This document shows, in pieces, positions 27,221 to 36,455 of a stretch of 64,000 nucleotides of DNA. The notes beneath the pieces are model-generated. The model did no database searches, had not been told where the DNA came from, and saw only the letters and a program-made list of their open reading frames with translations. This DNA is from Porticoccus sp041581635 (GTDB lineage: Bacteria > Pseudomonadota > Gammaproteobacteria > Pseudomonadales > Porticoccaceae), in contig JBFICW010000011.1 in assembly GCA_041581635.1 (NCBI GenBank), forward strand, positions 8,427 through 72,426. The letters are read 5' to 3'. The translations under genes and the position numbers were made by a program. Numbering within the stretch: position 1 is the first letter of the stretch; the number at the start of each line of letters is the position of its first letter.

Positions 27221-29416
27221 TTATGTTGAGAGGATCATTTCGTCTGATTGTATGTCTATGACTTTTTGTAGTGCGGTCATATCCATTGGTCGGTTAAAGA
27301 AATAGCCCTGCGCCATATCGCAGTCCATGGCGGTTAAATACGCAGCTTGCTCTTTTGTCTCAATACCTTCTGCTACAACGGTCAGGCCCAGTTTGTGCCC
27401 CACACTAATAATGACATCTGTAATAACAGCGTGGTCTGCATGGGTGGTTATGTCCTTTATAAATTCCCGATCAATTTTCAGGATGTCCACCGGCAAGTTT
27501 TTTAATTGACTGAGTGATGAATAGCCGGTACCAAAGTCATCGATCGCAATGGTAACACCCAGCATTTTTATTTTATTAAGAATGTCTATGGCTTGATCCA
27601 TCTTTTCCATTAAAGCTGTTTCTGTAATTTCCAGTTCCAGTCTATGGGGTTCAATACCATGGTGTGTTAGGGCGAACTGAATGGTCTGCAAAAGGTTTGG
27701 GTCAGCCAGTTGGCGGGTTGACAGATTGACAGATAACGTTAATTCCGGACGATTTAATTGATCCAGTTGCAGGCAGGCTTGCTTTATCACCCAGGCTCCC
27801 AACGGAAGGATAAGCCCAGAGTCTTCTGCTTGTTGAATGAAGACCCCTGGGTAAAGCAATCCTTTGTCTGGATGCTGCCAGCGAACCAGTGCTTCGACGC
27901 CGGATATTCTTCCTGTAGACAGGCAAATTTGTGGCTGAAAATGCAGGATAAACTCATTGTGTTCCAGCGCTTGTCGGAGATCTTGTTCAAGCTCTATTTG
28001 CTCAAGCATGTTCGCGTTAAGAGCCGGGGAGAAAAATTGGTAGCAGTTGCGATTCTTTGCTTTGGCACTATACATCGCAAGATCAGCATTTTTCAGCAGT
28101 TCAGTGGCATCGAGGCCGTCATTGGGTGCCAGGGTAATCCCGATACTGGTTGTAACTCTGACTTCATGATCGCCGAGATTTATCGGTGGTTGAATAGCAG
28201 CATTTATTTTTTCGGCAACACGGGCGGCATTTGTACTGGTGTTGATGTCTGGCAGAATAATGCAGAACTCATCACCACCTAATCGTGCAACCGTATCTGA
28301 TTTTCGAAGGGCATTGGACAGTCTCAGTCCAATAACTTTGAGCAATTGGTCTCCTGCTTCATGCCCAAGGGTATCGTTAATTCGCTTAAACTCATCGATG
28401 TCCAGATAGAGTAATGCAAATTGATGACCATCACGTTGAGTTCTGGTAACCACTCGCTTTAACAGGTCGTTAAAAAGTCGACGATTACATAAATCTGTCA
28501 GAGGGTCGTAGAATGCAAGTTTATTAAGCTCCTCGGTCTTCTTGATGACGAGCCGCTTAAGGATTAAAGGTTGCTTGAGCAAGATATAGCTAAAGTAGGC
28601 CATGAGCGCGCTGATGGATAATGCGAGCAATATTTGCATGGCAATAGCCATTTGTCGGCCAGGTTGGAGTGTCGGCTTCATATATAAGAGCCATTCGCCA
28701 TTAGGTACTTTTATGACTTGTTTAATCATGGAACTCAATGGTTCCGTGTTTCTCTGAGTTTCAGTAAGGTCGTAGTTGCTCTTTGCATAGTTATCGTTGA
28801 AAGATAATTGGTAGTAATACCCCTTGTCTTTGAGCTGGTCTAAACCCGTTGTGGTTATTAAGTCATTCAGATAAATAACTACTGAAGCAAATCCCCAGAA
28901 CTGTTCAACGTTATTCTCTCCTTTTAGGAATACCGGGTTTCGGCCAACAAGAGCAATGCCACCCTGTATAAGCTCAAATGGCCCTGACAAAGTAAGTTGC
29001 TTGGTGGAAATAGCCAGGCTTGCATCCTCTTTGCGGATATCGTCTACAAGGATGTTGTGTCCCAGAGCCTTCTGATGCCCTTTAAGGGGGTATATCTTGC
29101 TGATAATTCCATTTGGGGCTAATTGAAGGTTAGTAATTCCACCTAGCGACTCAATGATATTGGCTGCGTAATCGTCAAAATGAGCTATCTCTCCATGATT
29201 AATTTCAAGTAGAGACTTTAAAAAATAGGTGGCTGACAGAGTGCGGGAGAGGTGTCGTTCAATCGTGACAGCTTGGGCAGCGACAATATCTGAGACGAGA
29301 TGGATCTGTTCTTTCTCTCGTAACTTGTGGTAATTGTTGATAATCAGAAGGCCAATGAGAAGTGATACTGAAAAGATAGAAAATGGTATAAGGCAAAGTT
29401 TGGTGGCTTTCTTCAT
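27221..29416 (-). CDS. CHASE-GGDEF-EAL cyclic-di-GMP signalling protein
   Basis: 731 residues. A membrane helix near residues 10-28, a periplasmic CHASE sensor (to ~255), a second helix (~260-280), then GGDEF and EAL domains. GGDEF has an intact RLGGDEF with an I-site RKSD five residues upstream. EAL has GVEALVRWQHP, DDFGTGYSSL and the NLS-type metal residues, so both activities may be active. Ligand of the CHASE domain unknown. It stands alone, divergent from the methyltransferase gene. Confidence 0.9.
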   Translation of the reverse strand: MKKATKLCLIPFSIFSVSLLIGLLIINNYHKLREKEQIHLVSDIVAAQAVTIERHLSRTLSATYFLKSLLEINHGEIAHFDDYAANIIESLGGITNLQLAPNGIISKIYPLKGHQKALGHNILVDDIRKEDASLAISTKQLTLSGPFELIQGGIALVGRNPVFLKGENNVEQFWGFASVVIYLNDLITTTGLDQLKDKGYYYQLSFNDNYAKSNYDLTETQRNTEPLSSMIKQVIKVPNGEWLLYMKPTLQPGRQMAIAMQILLALSISALMAYFSYILLKQPLILKRLVIKKTEELNKLAFYDPLTDLCNRRLFNDLLKRVVTRTQRDGHQFALLYLDIDEFKRINDTLGHEAGDQLLKVIGLRLSNALRKSDTVARLGGDEFCIILPDINTSTNAARVAEKINAAIQPPINLGDHEVRVTTSIGITLAPNDGLDATELLKNADLAMYSAKAKNRNCYQFFSPALNANMLEQIELEQDLRQALEHNEFILHFQPQICLSTGRISGVEALVRWQHPDKGLLYPGVFIQQAEDSGLILPLGAWVIKQACLQLDQLNRPELTLSVNLSTRQLADPNLLQTIQFALTHHGIEPHRLELEITETALMEKMDQAIDILNKIKMLGVTIAIDDFGTGYSSLSQLKNLPVDILKIDREFIKDITTHADHAVITDVIISVGHKLGLTVVAEGIETKEQAAYLTAMDCDMAQGYFFNRPMDMTALQKVIDIQSDEMILST

Positions 29417-29696
29417 AATTATTATCGAGCCTGAAGCAACAAAATTAACAATTAAATGGGCTGCTCCATCTACCCGATACTATGCGCTCTTATCCAGAGC
29501 GGGCAAAATATAACATAGTTAATAATTGGATGGTCAGCTTGGGGTTTACATTTTAATGAGTCATTTGCGTAGGCTCGAAATTTATTCAGTGTCAAATAGA
29601 GAGTTTTCAAAATGTGCTGCTAACGATGGCAGCGGGTTGAGGTGTTAAGATGGCCAGACACTAACATCGCCCTTGCCAACATAAAAAGGTATTACT

Positions 29697-30839
29697 TTGA
29701 AACAAAAAAGAAGGCACATAAAACCCAAGCGCAAACTGGTTGAGCGCTCCCTTGAATTTACCATCGAAAATATGGATTCATTAGGGCAGGGAGTGGCAAA
29801 AATTGATAACAAACCTTGCTTTATTCCTAAAACATTGCCGGGCGAGACAGGGAGTGCAACCTTAACGAAAGCCAGTAAAGGCGTGATGTTTGCAAGGCTT
29901 GACGCCTTGGATATCAGTGCTGAAAACCGGCAAGAACCGGTGTGTAAGCATTTTTCCAGCTGTCCTGGTTGTCATTATTTGCACACAGATTACCAAAGTG
30001 AGTTGCACTACAAGCAGCAGGCGCTGCAGAACCACCTGAAGCGTCTAAAAGTCCCTGTTCCTGAAGTTAAGCTACTGCCTGCTGAGCAGCGCCTGGGTTA
30101 TCGCAATCGAATCCAATTGCACTACCGGCATAAGTACATCGGCATGATTGATGGTGCAACCAATAACGTAGTCGAAATCCCTGAGTGTCTGGCCATAGAT
30201 GATCGTTTGAGTACGGCTTTTGATCAACTCTATAGCGATAAAAGCTGGGTGCAGGAGCACGAAGGTGATGGGCATTGCGAACTTTATCTGAGTGATGATG
30301 GCGTTGGTGTTGAGTGGAACAAGCCCTATGCCCACGGTGGGTTTAGTCAAGTTAATGAGGTTATGAATGAAGTCCTTAAAACTGCCGTGCTTGATGAACT
30401 TAAAGGTGAACAATATAAAACGTTGTTAGATTTATTTTCTGGTGAGGGCAATTTGTCAGACCTCGTCGTTAGAAATAACAACGAAATAGACAGGGTGATG
30501 GTAGATTATGCGCCAGAAAGAGTGAAACAAGAGGCCCTAAGTTTTATCCATTTGGATTTGTTCTCAGAAACGGCTTTACGCACCTTTAAAGCACGCTGTG
30601 AGCATAAACAGTTTGATATTGTTTTAGTTGATCCCCCGCGGAAAGGCTTTGCTGATTTAGCCCTTTGGGTAAAAGCGATGAAGCCCAAAAAACTGATCTA
30701 TGTTAGCTGTAACGCAGCAACGATGGTAAGAGACCTTCAGCAGTTGACGGGTAAGTACGCTATAGAGGCGGTTAGCCTGATAGACCTGTTCCCGGGAACC
30801 TATCATTACGAGACGTTGGTCTCCGTGAGCTTTAAGTAA
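29697..30839 (+). CDS. TrmA/RlmC/RlmD family RNA 5-methyluridine methyltransferase
   Basis: 380 residues from a TTG start with AAAGGT at a good distance. N-terminal TRAM-like domain (FTIENMDSLGQGVAKID), then CKHFSSCPGC with the Cys set of the 4Fe-4S cluster, a SAM-binding fold (DLFSGEGNLSDL), the motif VLVDPPRKGF and the nucleophile Cys in YVSCNAATMVRD; the catalytic Glu is in HYETLVSV. TRAM plus cluster point to RlmD (23S U1939), but it is about 50 residues shorter than most RlmD proteins, so the exact target is left open. Confidence 0.8.
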   Translation: MKQKRRHIKPKRKLVERSLEFTIENMDSLGQGVAKIDNKPCFIPKTLPGETGSATLTKASKGVMFARLDALDISAENRQEPVCKHFSSCPGCHYLHTDYQSELHYKQQALQNHLKRLKVPVPEVKLLPAEQRLGYRNRIQLHYRHKYIGMIDGATNNVVEIPECLAIDDRLSTAFDQLYSDKSWVQEHEGDGHCELYLSDDGVGVEWNKPYAHGGFSQVNEVMNEVLKTAVLDELKGEQYKTLLDLFSGEGNLSDLVVRNNNEIDRVMVDYAPERVKQEALSFIHLDLFSETALRTFKARCEHKQFDIVLVDPPRKGFADLALWVKAMKPKKLIYVSCNAATMVRDLQQLTGKYAIEAVSLIDLFPGTYHYETLVSVSFK

Positions 30840-30944
30840 CCTGCCGGCGGAATCCTGTGATTACTCCGTGGGAGTCGAAAATGCACTTGCAGTCATGTCA
30901 TCGGTCGCTTAAGTTTTCGCTGTGGGTGTTCATAGGTATTCAGC

Positions 30945-31460
30945 GTGAATTGTGATTTGACGATCCTTTCTAAACGATTTGGGCAGCTAATGCTTGCTCA
31001 CCATTTAACGGTGGCTTGTGCTGAGTCCTGTACCGGGGGTGGTATTGCCAGTGCCATTACTGATACTCCAGGAAGTTCGCAGTGGTTTCATGCCGGTTTT
31101 GTGACTTATTCAAACGGCGCAAAGCAGCGATATTTGGGCGTTTCGGCCGAGACATTAAACACTCAGGGGGCTGTTAGTGAGGCTGTGGTAGAGCAGATGG
31201 CTAAGGGCGCACTTAAAAACGCAAGCGCTGATATTGCCGTAGCGGTAAGTGGTATAGCTGGGCCAGATGGCGGCACTAAGGATAAGCCGGTAGGTACAGT
31301 GTGGTTTTGCTGGTGTACCCGAGATACACCAGCCAATCGTAGCAGGGTGGTAACGCGGTGTATTCAGTTCAAGGGTGACCGACTAGCGATACGCAAGGCC
31401 GCCGTAGAGGTGGCTCTCAAAGGGTTGATCGAGGAGGTTGAAAATTATATTACTGTATAG
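30945..31460 (+). CDS. pncC: CinA C-terminal-type nicotinamide-nucleotide amidohydrolase
   Basis: 171 residues from a GTG start. Single CinA/PncC domain: ACAESCTGGGIASAIT near residue 25 with the catalytic Ser/Thr region, TYSNGAKQRYLGV, and VSGIAGPDGGTKDKPVGTVWF. It deamidates NMN in pyridine-nucleotide recycling; the longer two-domain CinA is not present here. The recA SOS box lies over its stop codon. Confidence 0.92.
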   Translation: MNCDLTILSKRFGQLMLAHHLTVACAESCTGGGIASAITDTPGSSQWFHAGFVTYSNGAKQRYLGVSAETLNTQGAVSEAVVEQMAKGALKNASADIAVAVSGIAGPDGGTKDKPVGTVWFCWCTRDTPANRSRVVTRCIQFKGDRLAIRKAAVEVALKGLIEEVENYITV

Positions 31461-31468
31461 CTATACAG
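31438..31468 (+). promoter_or_regulatory. recA promoter with LexA (SOS) box
   Basis: CTGTATAGCTATACAG at 31453-31468 matches the LexA consensus CTG-N10-CAG and is the core of a perfect 20-base palindrome (31451-31470). TTGAAA at 31438-31443 and TATACA at 31462-31467 make a promoter with an 18-base spacer, so LexA would cover the -10 region. The box overlaps the last codons of pncC, so promoter and coding sequence are superimposed. Confidence 0.85.
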
Positions 31469-31562
31469 TATAAAAAAATTAAGTTAAGCTTCGTATCATC
31501 AAGCGGGTCAATGAGCCGCTGGCAATTCAGAAAACCAGAACAAACGTTAAGAGGCATCAATA

Positions 31563-32618
31563 ATGGATCCTAATAAAGAGAAAGCCCTCCAGGCAGCACT
31601 TGGCCAAATCGAACGCCAATTTGGTAAGGGTACCGTCATGCGCATGGGTGACAGGGAGCATGTCGTGATGCCATCCATCTCAACGGGTTCGCTGGGTTTG
31701 GATGTTGCTTTAGGTATTGGAGGCTTGCCGAAAGGGCGAATTGTCGAAATTTATGGCCCTGAGTCCTCCGGTAAAACTACTTTGACACTTCAGGTGATTG
31801 CTGAAGCTCAAAAGGCCGGTGGCACTTGTGCGTTTGTCGATGCCGAGCATGCACTGGATCCCATCTATGCAGAAAAATTAGGTGTCAATGTCGATGATTT
31901 GATGGTCTCTCAGCCAGATACGGGTGAGCAGGCGTTGGAGGTGACCGACATGTTAGTGCGCTCTGGTGCCGTTGATGTGTTAGTCGTGGATTCCGTTGCC
32001 GCACTGACGCCTAGGGCTGAAATTGAAGGTGAAATGGGCGATCATCATGTGGGTTTACAGGCACGATTGATGTCCCAGGCCCTGCGAAAACTGACGGGCA
32101 ATATCAAGCAAGCCAATTGCCTGGTGATTTTTATTAACCAGATTCGTATGAAAATTGGCGTGATGTTTGGCAACCCGGAAACGACTACGGGTGGTAATGC
32201 ATTGAAGTTTTACTCATCTGTTCGATTGGATATTCGTCGTATTGGCGCGGTGAAAGATGGTGATGAAGTGGTGGGTAATGAAACCCGTGTAAAAGTGGTG
32301 AAGAACAAAGTATCCCCGCCATTTAAACAGTGTGAGTTCCAGATACTCTACGGGCAGGGCATCAACCATCTGGGTGAAATTGTTGATCTGGGTGTGAAAT
32401 GTGGCTTGGTCGATAAGTCCGGCGCTTGGTATGCTTATAACGGCAATAAGATTGGTCAGGGAAAGGCCAATGCTTGTGAGTACCTTAGAGAAAATCCTGC
32501 AATCGCCGATGACATCGAGCAAAAGATTCGTGCGGAGCTGATGCCGGTGGCAAAAAAGAGAGAGATTGCAGGTAATGACTCGTCGAATCAGGAAGAAGTC
32601 GAGGTTTTAAAAGGCTAA
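31563..32618 (+). CDS. recA: Recombinase A
   Basis: Strand-exchange ATPase and LexA coprotease, 351 residues. Walker A GPESSGKTTL near residue 67, Walker B LVVDSVAAL, and the L2 loop region FINQIRMKIGVMFGNPETTTGGNALKF. The C-terminus is acidic (QEEVEVLKG) as usual. A leader of roughly 90 bases separates it from the SOS promoter, and a good terminator follows, so it is monocistronic here. Confidence 0.98.
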   Translation: MDPNKEKALQAALGQIERQFGKGTVMRMGDREHVVMPSISTGSLGLDVALGIGGLPKGRIVEIYGPESSGKTTLTLQVIAEAQKAGGTCAFVDAEHALDPIYAEKLGVNVDDLMVSQPDTGEQALEVTDMLVRSGAVDVLVVDSVAALTPRAEIEGEMGDHHVGLQARLMSQALRKLTGNIKQANCLVIFINQIRMKIGVMFGNPETTTGGNALKFYSSVRLDIRRIGAVKDGDEVVGNETRVKVVKNKVSPPFKQCEFQILYGQGINHLGEIVDLGVKCGLVDKSGAWYAYNGNKIGQGKANACEYLRENPAIADDIEQKIRAELMPVAKKREIAGNDSSNQEEVEVLKG

Positions 32619-32650
32619 CGAGTCCCGCAGGGTCGAGCATTCAATAGAAG

Positions 32651-32679
32651 CCGTATTTCATAGGGAATACGGTTTTTTT
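32651..32679 (+). terminator. Rho-independent terminator of recA
   Basis: Stem CCGTATT / AATACGG with an eight-base loop, followed by seven Ts, 32 bases after the recA stop. Confidence 0.85.
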
Positions 32680-32749
32680 ATGTCTAAGTATTTTCAGCGC
32701 TTGGGTTGTCGGCGTGTTTTAATTAATGACTTAAACACGAGAATTGTCG

Positions 32750-33526
32750 ATGTCGGACTTGGTAGTTTATAAAAGTATTCTGGTTGCATTGGTACTGCTG
32801 GGGCTGGTTGTGGCAGAGCGTTATCTGCCAGCCGTTAACCTACCAGAAACGGAAGTGCTTCGAGGCCGAATAGCAAAAAACCTTTCTCTGTGGCTCATCA
32901 ACAGCCTTGTTTCTCCCGTCATCATATTACCGATTACATTTTATGCCATTAACTATGGAGGAAGTTATGGGATAGGTTGGCGAAGTGACCACCTGGAAAG
33001 CTGGGCGTTTATTGGGATCGACCTGTTAATTCTGGATCTCTGGATTTATTGGTGGCATAGAGCTAATCACCGTTTAGCCTTTTTGTGGCGTTTCCACAGA
33101 GTGCATCATTTAGACCGTTGGCTAGATGTTACCTCTTCCGTAAGGTTTCATTTTGGCGAATTGGTACTCTCTGCGCTAGTTAGAGCAGTTGTGATTGCCT
33201 GTTTGGGGATTCCAATTATCTCTGTGGTTATCTTTGAATCGCTGGTGTTGATGAATTCAGGGTTTCATCACTCCAATGTTCGAATACCAAAGAGGATTGA
33301 AGAAAGACTATCCAGATTTATTGTGACACCCTCGATACATTGGGTTCACCACCATGTTGTTAAGAGCGACACTGACAGCAATTATGGGACATTGTTTAGC
33401 TTTTGGGATCGCCTGTTTGGTAGTTATTCTAAAAATAAACGTACGAGTGATATGGACATAGGCTTAGAGCGCTGTGCTGATATGAGATTTTTTGAGTTGC
33501 TTGTCTCGCCGTTCACAAGACGTTAG
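32750..33526 (+). CDS. Sterol desaturase / fatty acid hydroxylase superfamily membrane protein
   Basis: 258 residues from an ATG preceded by GAGAA (a TTG two codons upstream is also possible). Several membrane helices with the di-iron histidine boxes of the superfamily: HRANH, HRVHH near residue 115, the FHHSN region near 180, and HWVHHH near 205. It should be an O2-dependent hydroxylase or desaturase of a lipid substrate, not identifiable further. It is placed between recA and recX together with the next gene. Confidence 0.87.
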   Translation: MSDLVVYKSILVALVLLGLVVAERYLPAVNLPETEVLRGRIAKNLSLWLINSLVSPVIILPITFYAINYGGSYGIGWRSDHLESWAFIGIDLLILDLWIYWWHRANHRLAFLWRFHRVHHLDRWLDVTSSVRFHFGELVLSALVRAVVIACLGIPIISVVIFESLVLMNSGFHHSNVRIPKRIEERLSRFIVTPSIHWVHHHVVKSDTDSNYGTLFSFWDRLFGSYSKNKRTSDMDIGLERCADMRFFELLVSPFTRR

Positions 33527-33680
33527 TGAGGCAAGACCTCTAAGGCGAGTGATGCGCAAGCTATGGGCACTAAGCTGATAGAGAACGGTCAAAAATGAAC
33601 AATAGATAAAACAGCGAGATGTGGTTTTATAGTTACGTTGTATAAATGAGTAAGATGGTTAGGCAAGAAAGGAAGTGGAT

Positions 33681-34340
33681 ATGGACAATTACCAAGAGCT
33701 TATAAGTATTATCGCGCTAACGATGGGCGTGGGTTGGGCAAGCGGTATTAATTTATATGCGGCAGTATTGGTACTTGGGCTTGCCGGAGCCACGGGAAAT
33801 ATAAATTTACCTCCTGAACTGGCAGTGGTGCAAAGCCCAATGGTCATCATGGCAGCTGGTGTGATGTATTTTGTCGAGTTTGTTGCCGACAAAGTGCCCG
33901 GTGTGGATACAGGGTGGGATACGCTACATACGTTTATCCGAATACCTGCTGGAGCTATGTTGGCAGCTGGTGCTGTAGGTGATGTAACACCAGCACTGGA
34001 AATAGCCGCGGGGCTAATGGGCGGCACTATGGCTGGTGCGAGCCATCTAACTAAATTCTCTGCTAGAGCGCTCATTAATACTTCGCCCGAGCCTTTTTCC
34101 AATTGGGTCGCATCTATTTCCGAAGATGTGTTGGTGCTTGGGGGTATGTGGGCAATGTTTAACCACCCTTGGTTGTTTGTTGGTTTGATGATCTTGTTTA
34201 TATTACTGGTGATATGGTTGTTGCCTAAACTATGGCGGTTGTTAAAAGTTATCTTTTCCAAGCTGGGTGAGTGGTTGGGTGTTGTGCAAAAGCAGCCTGA
34301 GCCTGCGGCAAAGGTACCAGTTAATCCCATTGAGAAATAG
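33681..34340 (+). CDS. DUF4126 family membrane protein
   Basis: 219 residues from the ATG with AAGGAAG five bases upstream. Opens with GVGWASGINLYAAVLVLGL and contains FVEFVADKVPGVDTGWD, both typical for DUF4126. Five or so helices; a basic C-terminal tail after a helix at residues ~175-195. Function unknown. It runs in the same direction as recX, which begins 11 bases later, and is probably cotranscribed with it. Confidence 0.82.
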   Translation: MDNYQELISIIALTMGVGWASGINLYAAVLVLGLAGATGNINLPPELAVVQSPMVIMAAGVMYFVEFVADKVPGVDTGWDTLHTFIRIPAGAMLAAGAVGDVTPALEIAAGLMGGTMAGASHLTKFSARALINTSPEPFSNWVASISEDVLVLGGMWAMFNHPWLFVGLMILFILLVIWLLPKLWRLLKVIFSKLGEWLGVVQKQPEPAAKVPVNPIEK

Positions 34341-34351
34341 AGTAGTTTCTG

Positions 34352-34834
34352 GTGAAAACCGAGAATAATAAATACCAAATAGATCCGCAGAAACCGGAGG
34401 TTGCTATCCGGTTTCGCGCTATGGGTTTGTTGGCGCGCAGAGAGCATTCCCGTCTCGAATTACACATGAAGTTGGCAGATAAATTTCCACAGTACCGTGA
34501 TCTGTTGCAAGCAGTTATAGAGACATTGCAACAGGAGAACCTCCAGTCTGACGAGCGTTTCTCTGAGGCATTTGTGGTGTCTCGAATACGAAAGGGGCAG
34601 GGGCCGCAGCGAATTTTTATGGAGCTTCAGCAAAGAGGGGTGGAAAAAACTTTGGCCGAACGGGTTGTGAGAGATGGTGGGGTCGATTGGTTCCGTTTGG
34701 CGGCAGAGGTGATGGTAAAAAAGTACGGAGATGAACCATGCCCCGACTTTAATGAGCGCGCAAAGCGTAGCAAGTTTCTTCAGTACCGAGGGTTCGATAG
34801 CGAACAGATTTCTCGCTGTTTTGGCGGTGATTAA
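34352..34834 (+). CDS. recX: Regulatory protein RecX
   Basis: 160 residues from a GTG start. Three tandem three-helix repeats as in RecX: the LLARREHSRLELHMKL repeat, the VVSRIRKGQGPQRIFMELQQRGV repeat and KRSKFLQYRGFDSEQI near the end. RecX inhibits RecA filaments. Separated from recA by two membrane-protein genes and the recA terminator, so it cannot use the usual readthrough from recA and depends on another promoter, possibly that of the DUF4126 gene. Confidence 0.88.
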   Translation: MKTENNKYQIDPQKPEVAIRFRAMGLLARREHSRLELHMKLADKFPQYRDLLQAVIETLQQENLQSDERFSEAFVVSRIRKGQGPQRIFMELQQRGVEKTLAERVVRDGGVDWFRLAAEVMVKKYGDEPCPDFNERAKRSKFLQYRGFDSEQISRCFGGD

Positions 34835-35017
34835 CTGTTTGTCACCAATCTGTATCGGGCAGACCTTAAAAGTATTTGTTCTCGATAAAACTGCTGTGGG
34901 CCTATTGTAAGCCTGAGGTCTGCAATAAGGATGCAAGCAACTTATCTGATCTGATTAAGGAACAGAAGAGCGACAAAGCAATCTAAACAGGCACAGATTC
35001 ATTTAGGGGATATTCCG

Positions 35018-35449
35018 TTGAAGCGAGTGAGTGTTTATATTGTGATTTTTCTAGTATTGAGTGGCTTTCAGACGCCTTTACTCTATGCTGAAGATTCAGT
35101 TTCTGACACTGAGATTCGGAATGTAAACGGTGACATTAACGAAGTTGTCGATCCTGCGGACTGGGGTATCTACAATGGTTGTATTAGTAACAATCGTATT
35201 CGTGCTATTAATGTGTTGGGTGTTAATGCTGCCATCCTCGAGCTTGTGGATGGTAAAAAAGTAGTTATGCAGTTTATGGGGCGCTGCAGGGGGATCAGGC
35301 AGTATGGCTTTGTTTATACCACCAAAAATAATCTTCTTTGCACGAAAAACCACTCGGTTCGAGTTATGGAGACGGGAAACTACTGCGAGGTGGAATCTCT
35401 GAAGCCTTATCTGGGCGATGAGCCGCTGGGTGGTGATGGCAAGAAATGA
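35018..35449 (+). CDS. Secreted cysteine-containing protein, DUF6491-like
   Basis: 143 residues with a TTG start and a signal peptide (MKRVSVYIVIFLVLSGFQ, cleavage near YAED). The mature domain reads DWGIYNGCISNNRIRAINVLG, then RCRGIRQYGFVY and a last Cys in TGNYCEVESL. This layout resembles the DUF6491 family as remembered; the assignment is moderate. Four Cys in the mature part could form two disulfides. It precedes the M23 peptidase gene by 25 bases and both have TTG starts. Confidence 0.6.
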   Translation: MKRVSVYIVIFLVLSGFQTPLLYAEDSVSDTEIRNVNGDINEVVDPADWGIYNGCISNNRIRAINVLGVNAAILELVDGKKVVMQFMGRCRGIRQYGFVYTTKNNLLCTKNHSVRVMETGNYCEVESLKPYLGDEPLGGDGKK

Positions 35450-35474
35450 AGTCTGTGACTATATGGGGTGAGGT

Positions 35475-36344
35475 TTGTATCGTTATCTAATTATTTCGAT
35501 CATTTGGTTGGTTTCCCAAGGCGCTACTGCACTTGAGTTATCGGGTGTGCTGACTCAGGGGGCTCTATTAATTGGGCGCGTGGCTCCAGGAACAGAAGTG
35601 GAGCTGATGCAACGCTCGGTTAGGGTTGGAGAAGATGGTCTGTTTGTTTTTGGCCTGGGTCGCGATACGCCCCCGAGCATTGAGCTTGTCACTAAAAATG
35701 GTCGCGGTGAAAAGGAGTCTCATCTGTTGGCAGTAACTCAGCGAGAATATAATGAGCAACGGGTTAACGGAGTTCCTCAAAAAACGGTGACACCGCCGCC
35801 AGAAGTTATGGAGCGTATACACCGTGAAGCTGTCTTGGTTAAAGATGCCAGGGGTGATGACAGTCGAAGTTTGGATTTCCTCTCCGGCTTCTCTAAACCG
35901 TTAGAAGGGCCTATTACCGGCGTTTATGGCAGTCGCAGAGTGTATAACGATAAACCGGGTAGGCCGCACTTTGGTTTAGATATTGCGGCACCTACTGGCA
36001 CCGATGTCTTTGCGCCAGCACCTGGCGTAGTGAAGCTGGTCCACGATGATATGTTCTACTCTGGTGGTACTCTGATTGTCGATCATGGCCATGGTGTCAG
36101 TTCATCATTTATCCATCTCAGTGATGTGATCGCCCAGCCTGGCCAGCGGGTTGAAGCTGGAGACCTGATTGCTCGAGTGGGTTCAACTGGCCGGGCGACG
36201 GGGCCTCATTTGGACTGGCGCATCAATTGGTTTGACGTAAGGTTAGACCCAGCGTTGGTGTTAGAGAATTTCCCTTCAGTAACTGGCGCGTTAGGTTTAT
36301 CCGCTAACTTGTCTGATCTGTCCGTAAAAGCCAATAACAAATAG
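35475..36344 (+). CDS. M23 family metallopeptidase (LytM-like)
   Basis: 289 residues from a TTG; an in-frame stop lies just upstream and this start alone keeps the signal peptide (LIISIIWLVSQGATA). The C-terminal half is a peptidase M23 domain with metal ligands in HFGLD, DHGHG and HLDWRI, so it should be an active murein endopeptidase. An N-terminal beta-rich domain (residues ~20-95) precedes it. Possibly cotranscribed with the preceding secreted protein. Confidence 0.88.
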   Translation: MYRYLIISIIWLVSQGATALELSGVLTQGALLIGRVAPGTEVELMQRSVRVGEDGLFVFGLGRDTPPSIELVTKNGRGEKESHLLAVTQREYNEQRVNGVPQKTVTPPPEVMERIHREAVLVKDARGDDSRSLDFLSGFSKPLEGPITGVYGSRRVYNDKPGRPHFGLDIAAPTGTDVFAPAPGVVKLVHDDMFYSGGTLIVDHGHGVSSSFIHLSDVIAQPGQRVEAGDLIARVGSTGRATGPHLDWRINWFDVRLDPALVLENFPSVTGALGLSANLSDLSVKANNK

Positions 36345-36455
36345 GCGTAAGACAAAAATCTGAGCTAAAACCTCGGGGTACATGGCCAAACGTGGTTTTA
36401 GCACCTTCTTTCCCTTAAACTTGCGCCTTTAGAATCTCCTCGATTAGGAGGCGTG

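Noticed and set aside
33689..34447. 252-residue reverse-strand reading frame over the DUF4126 gene
   Set aside because: Ser/Thr/Pro/Ile-rich product without domain pattern; the plus-strand frame has a good ribosome site and family similarity.
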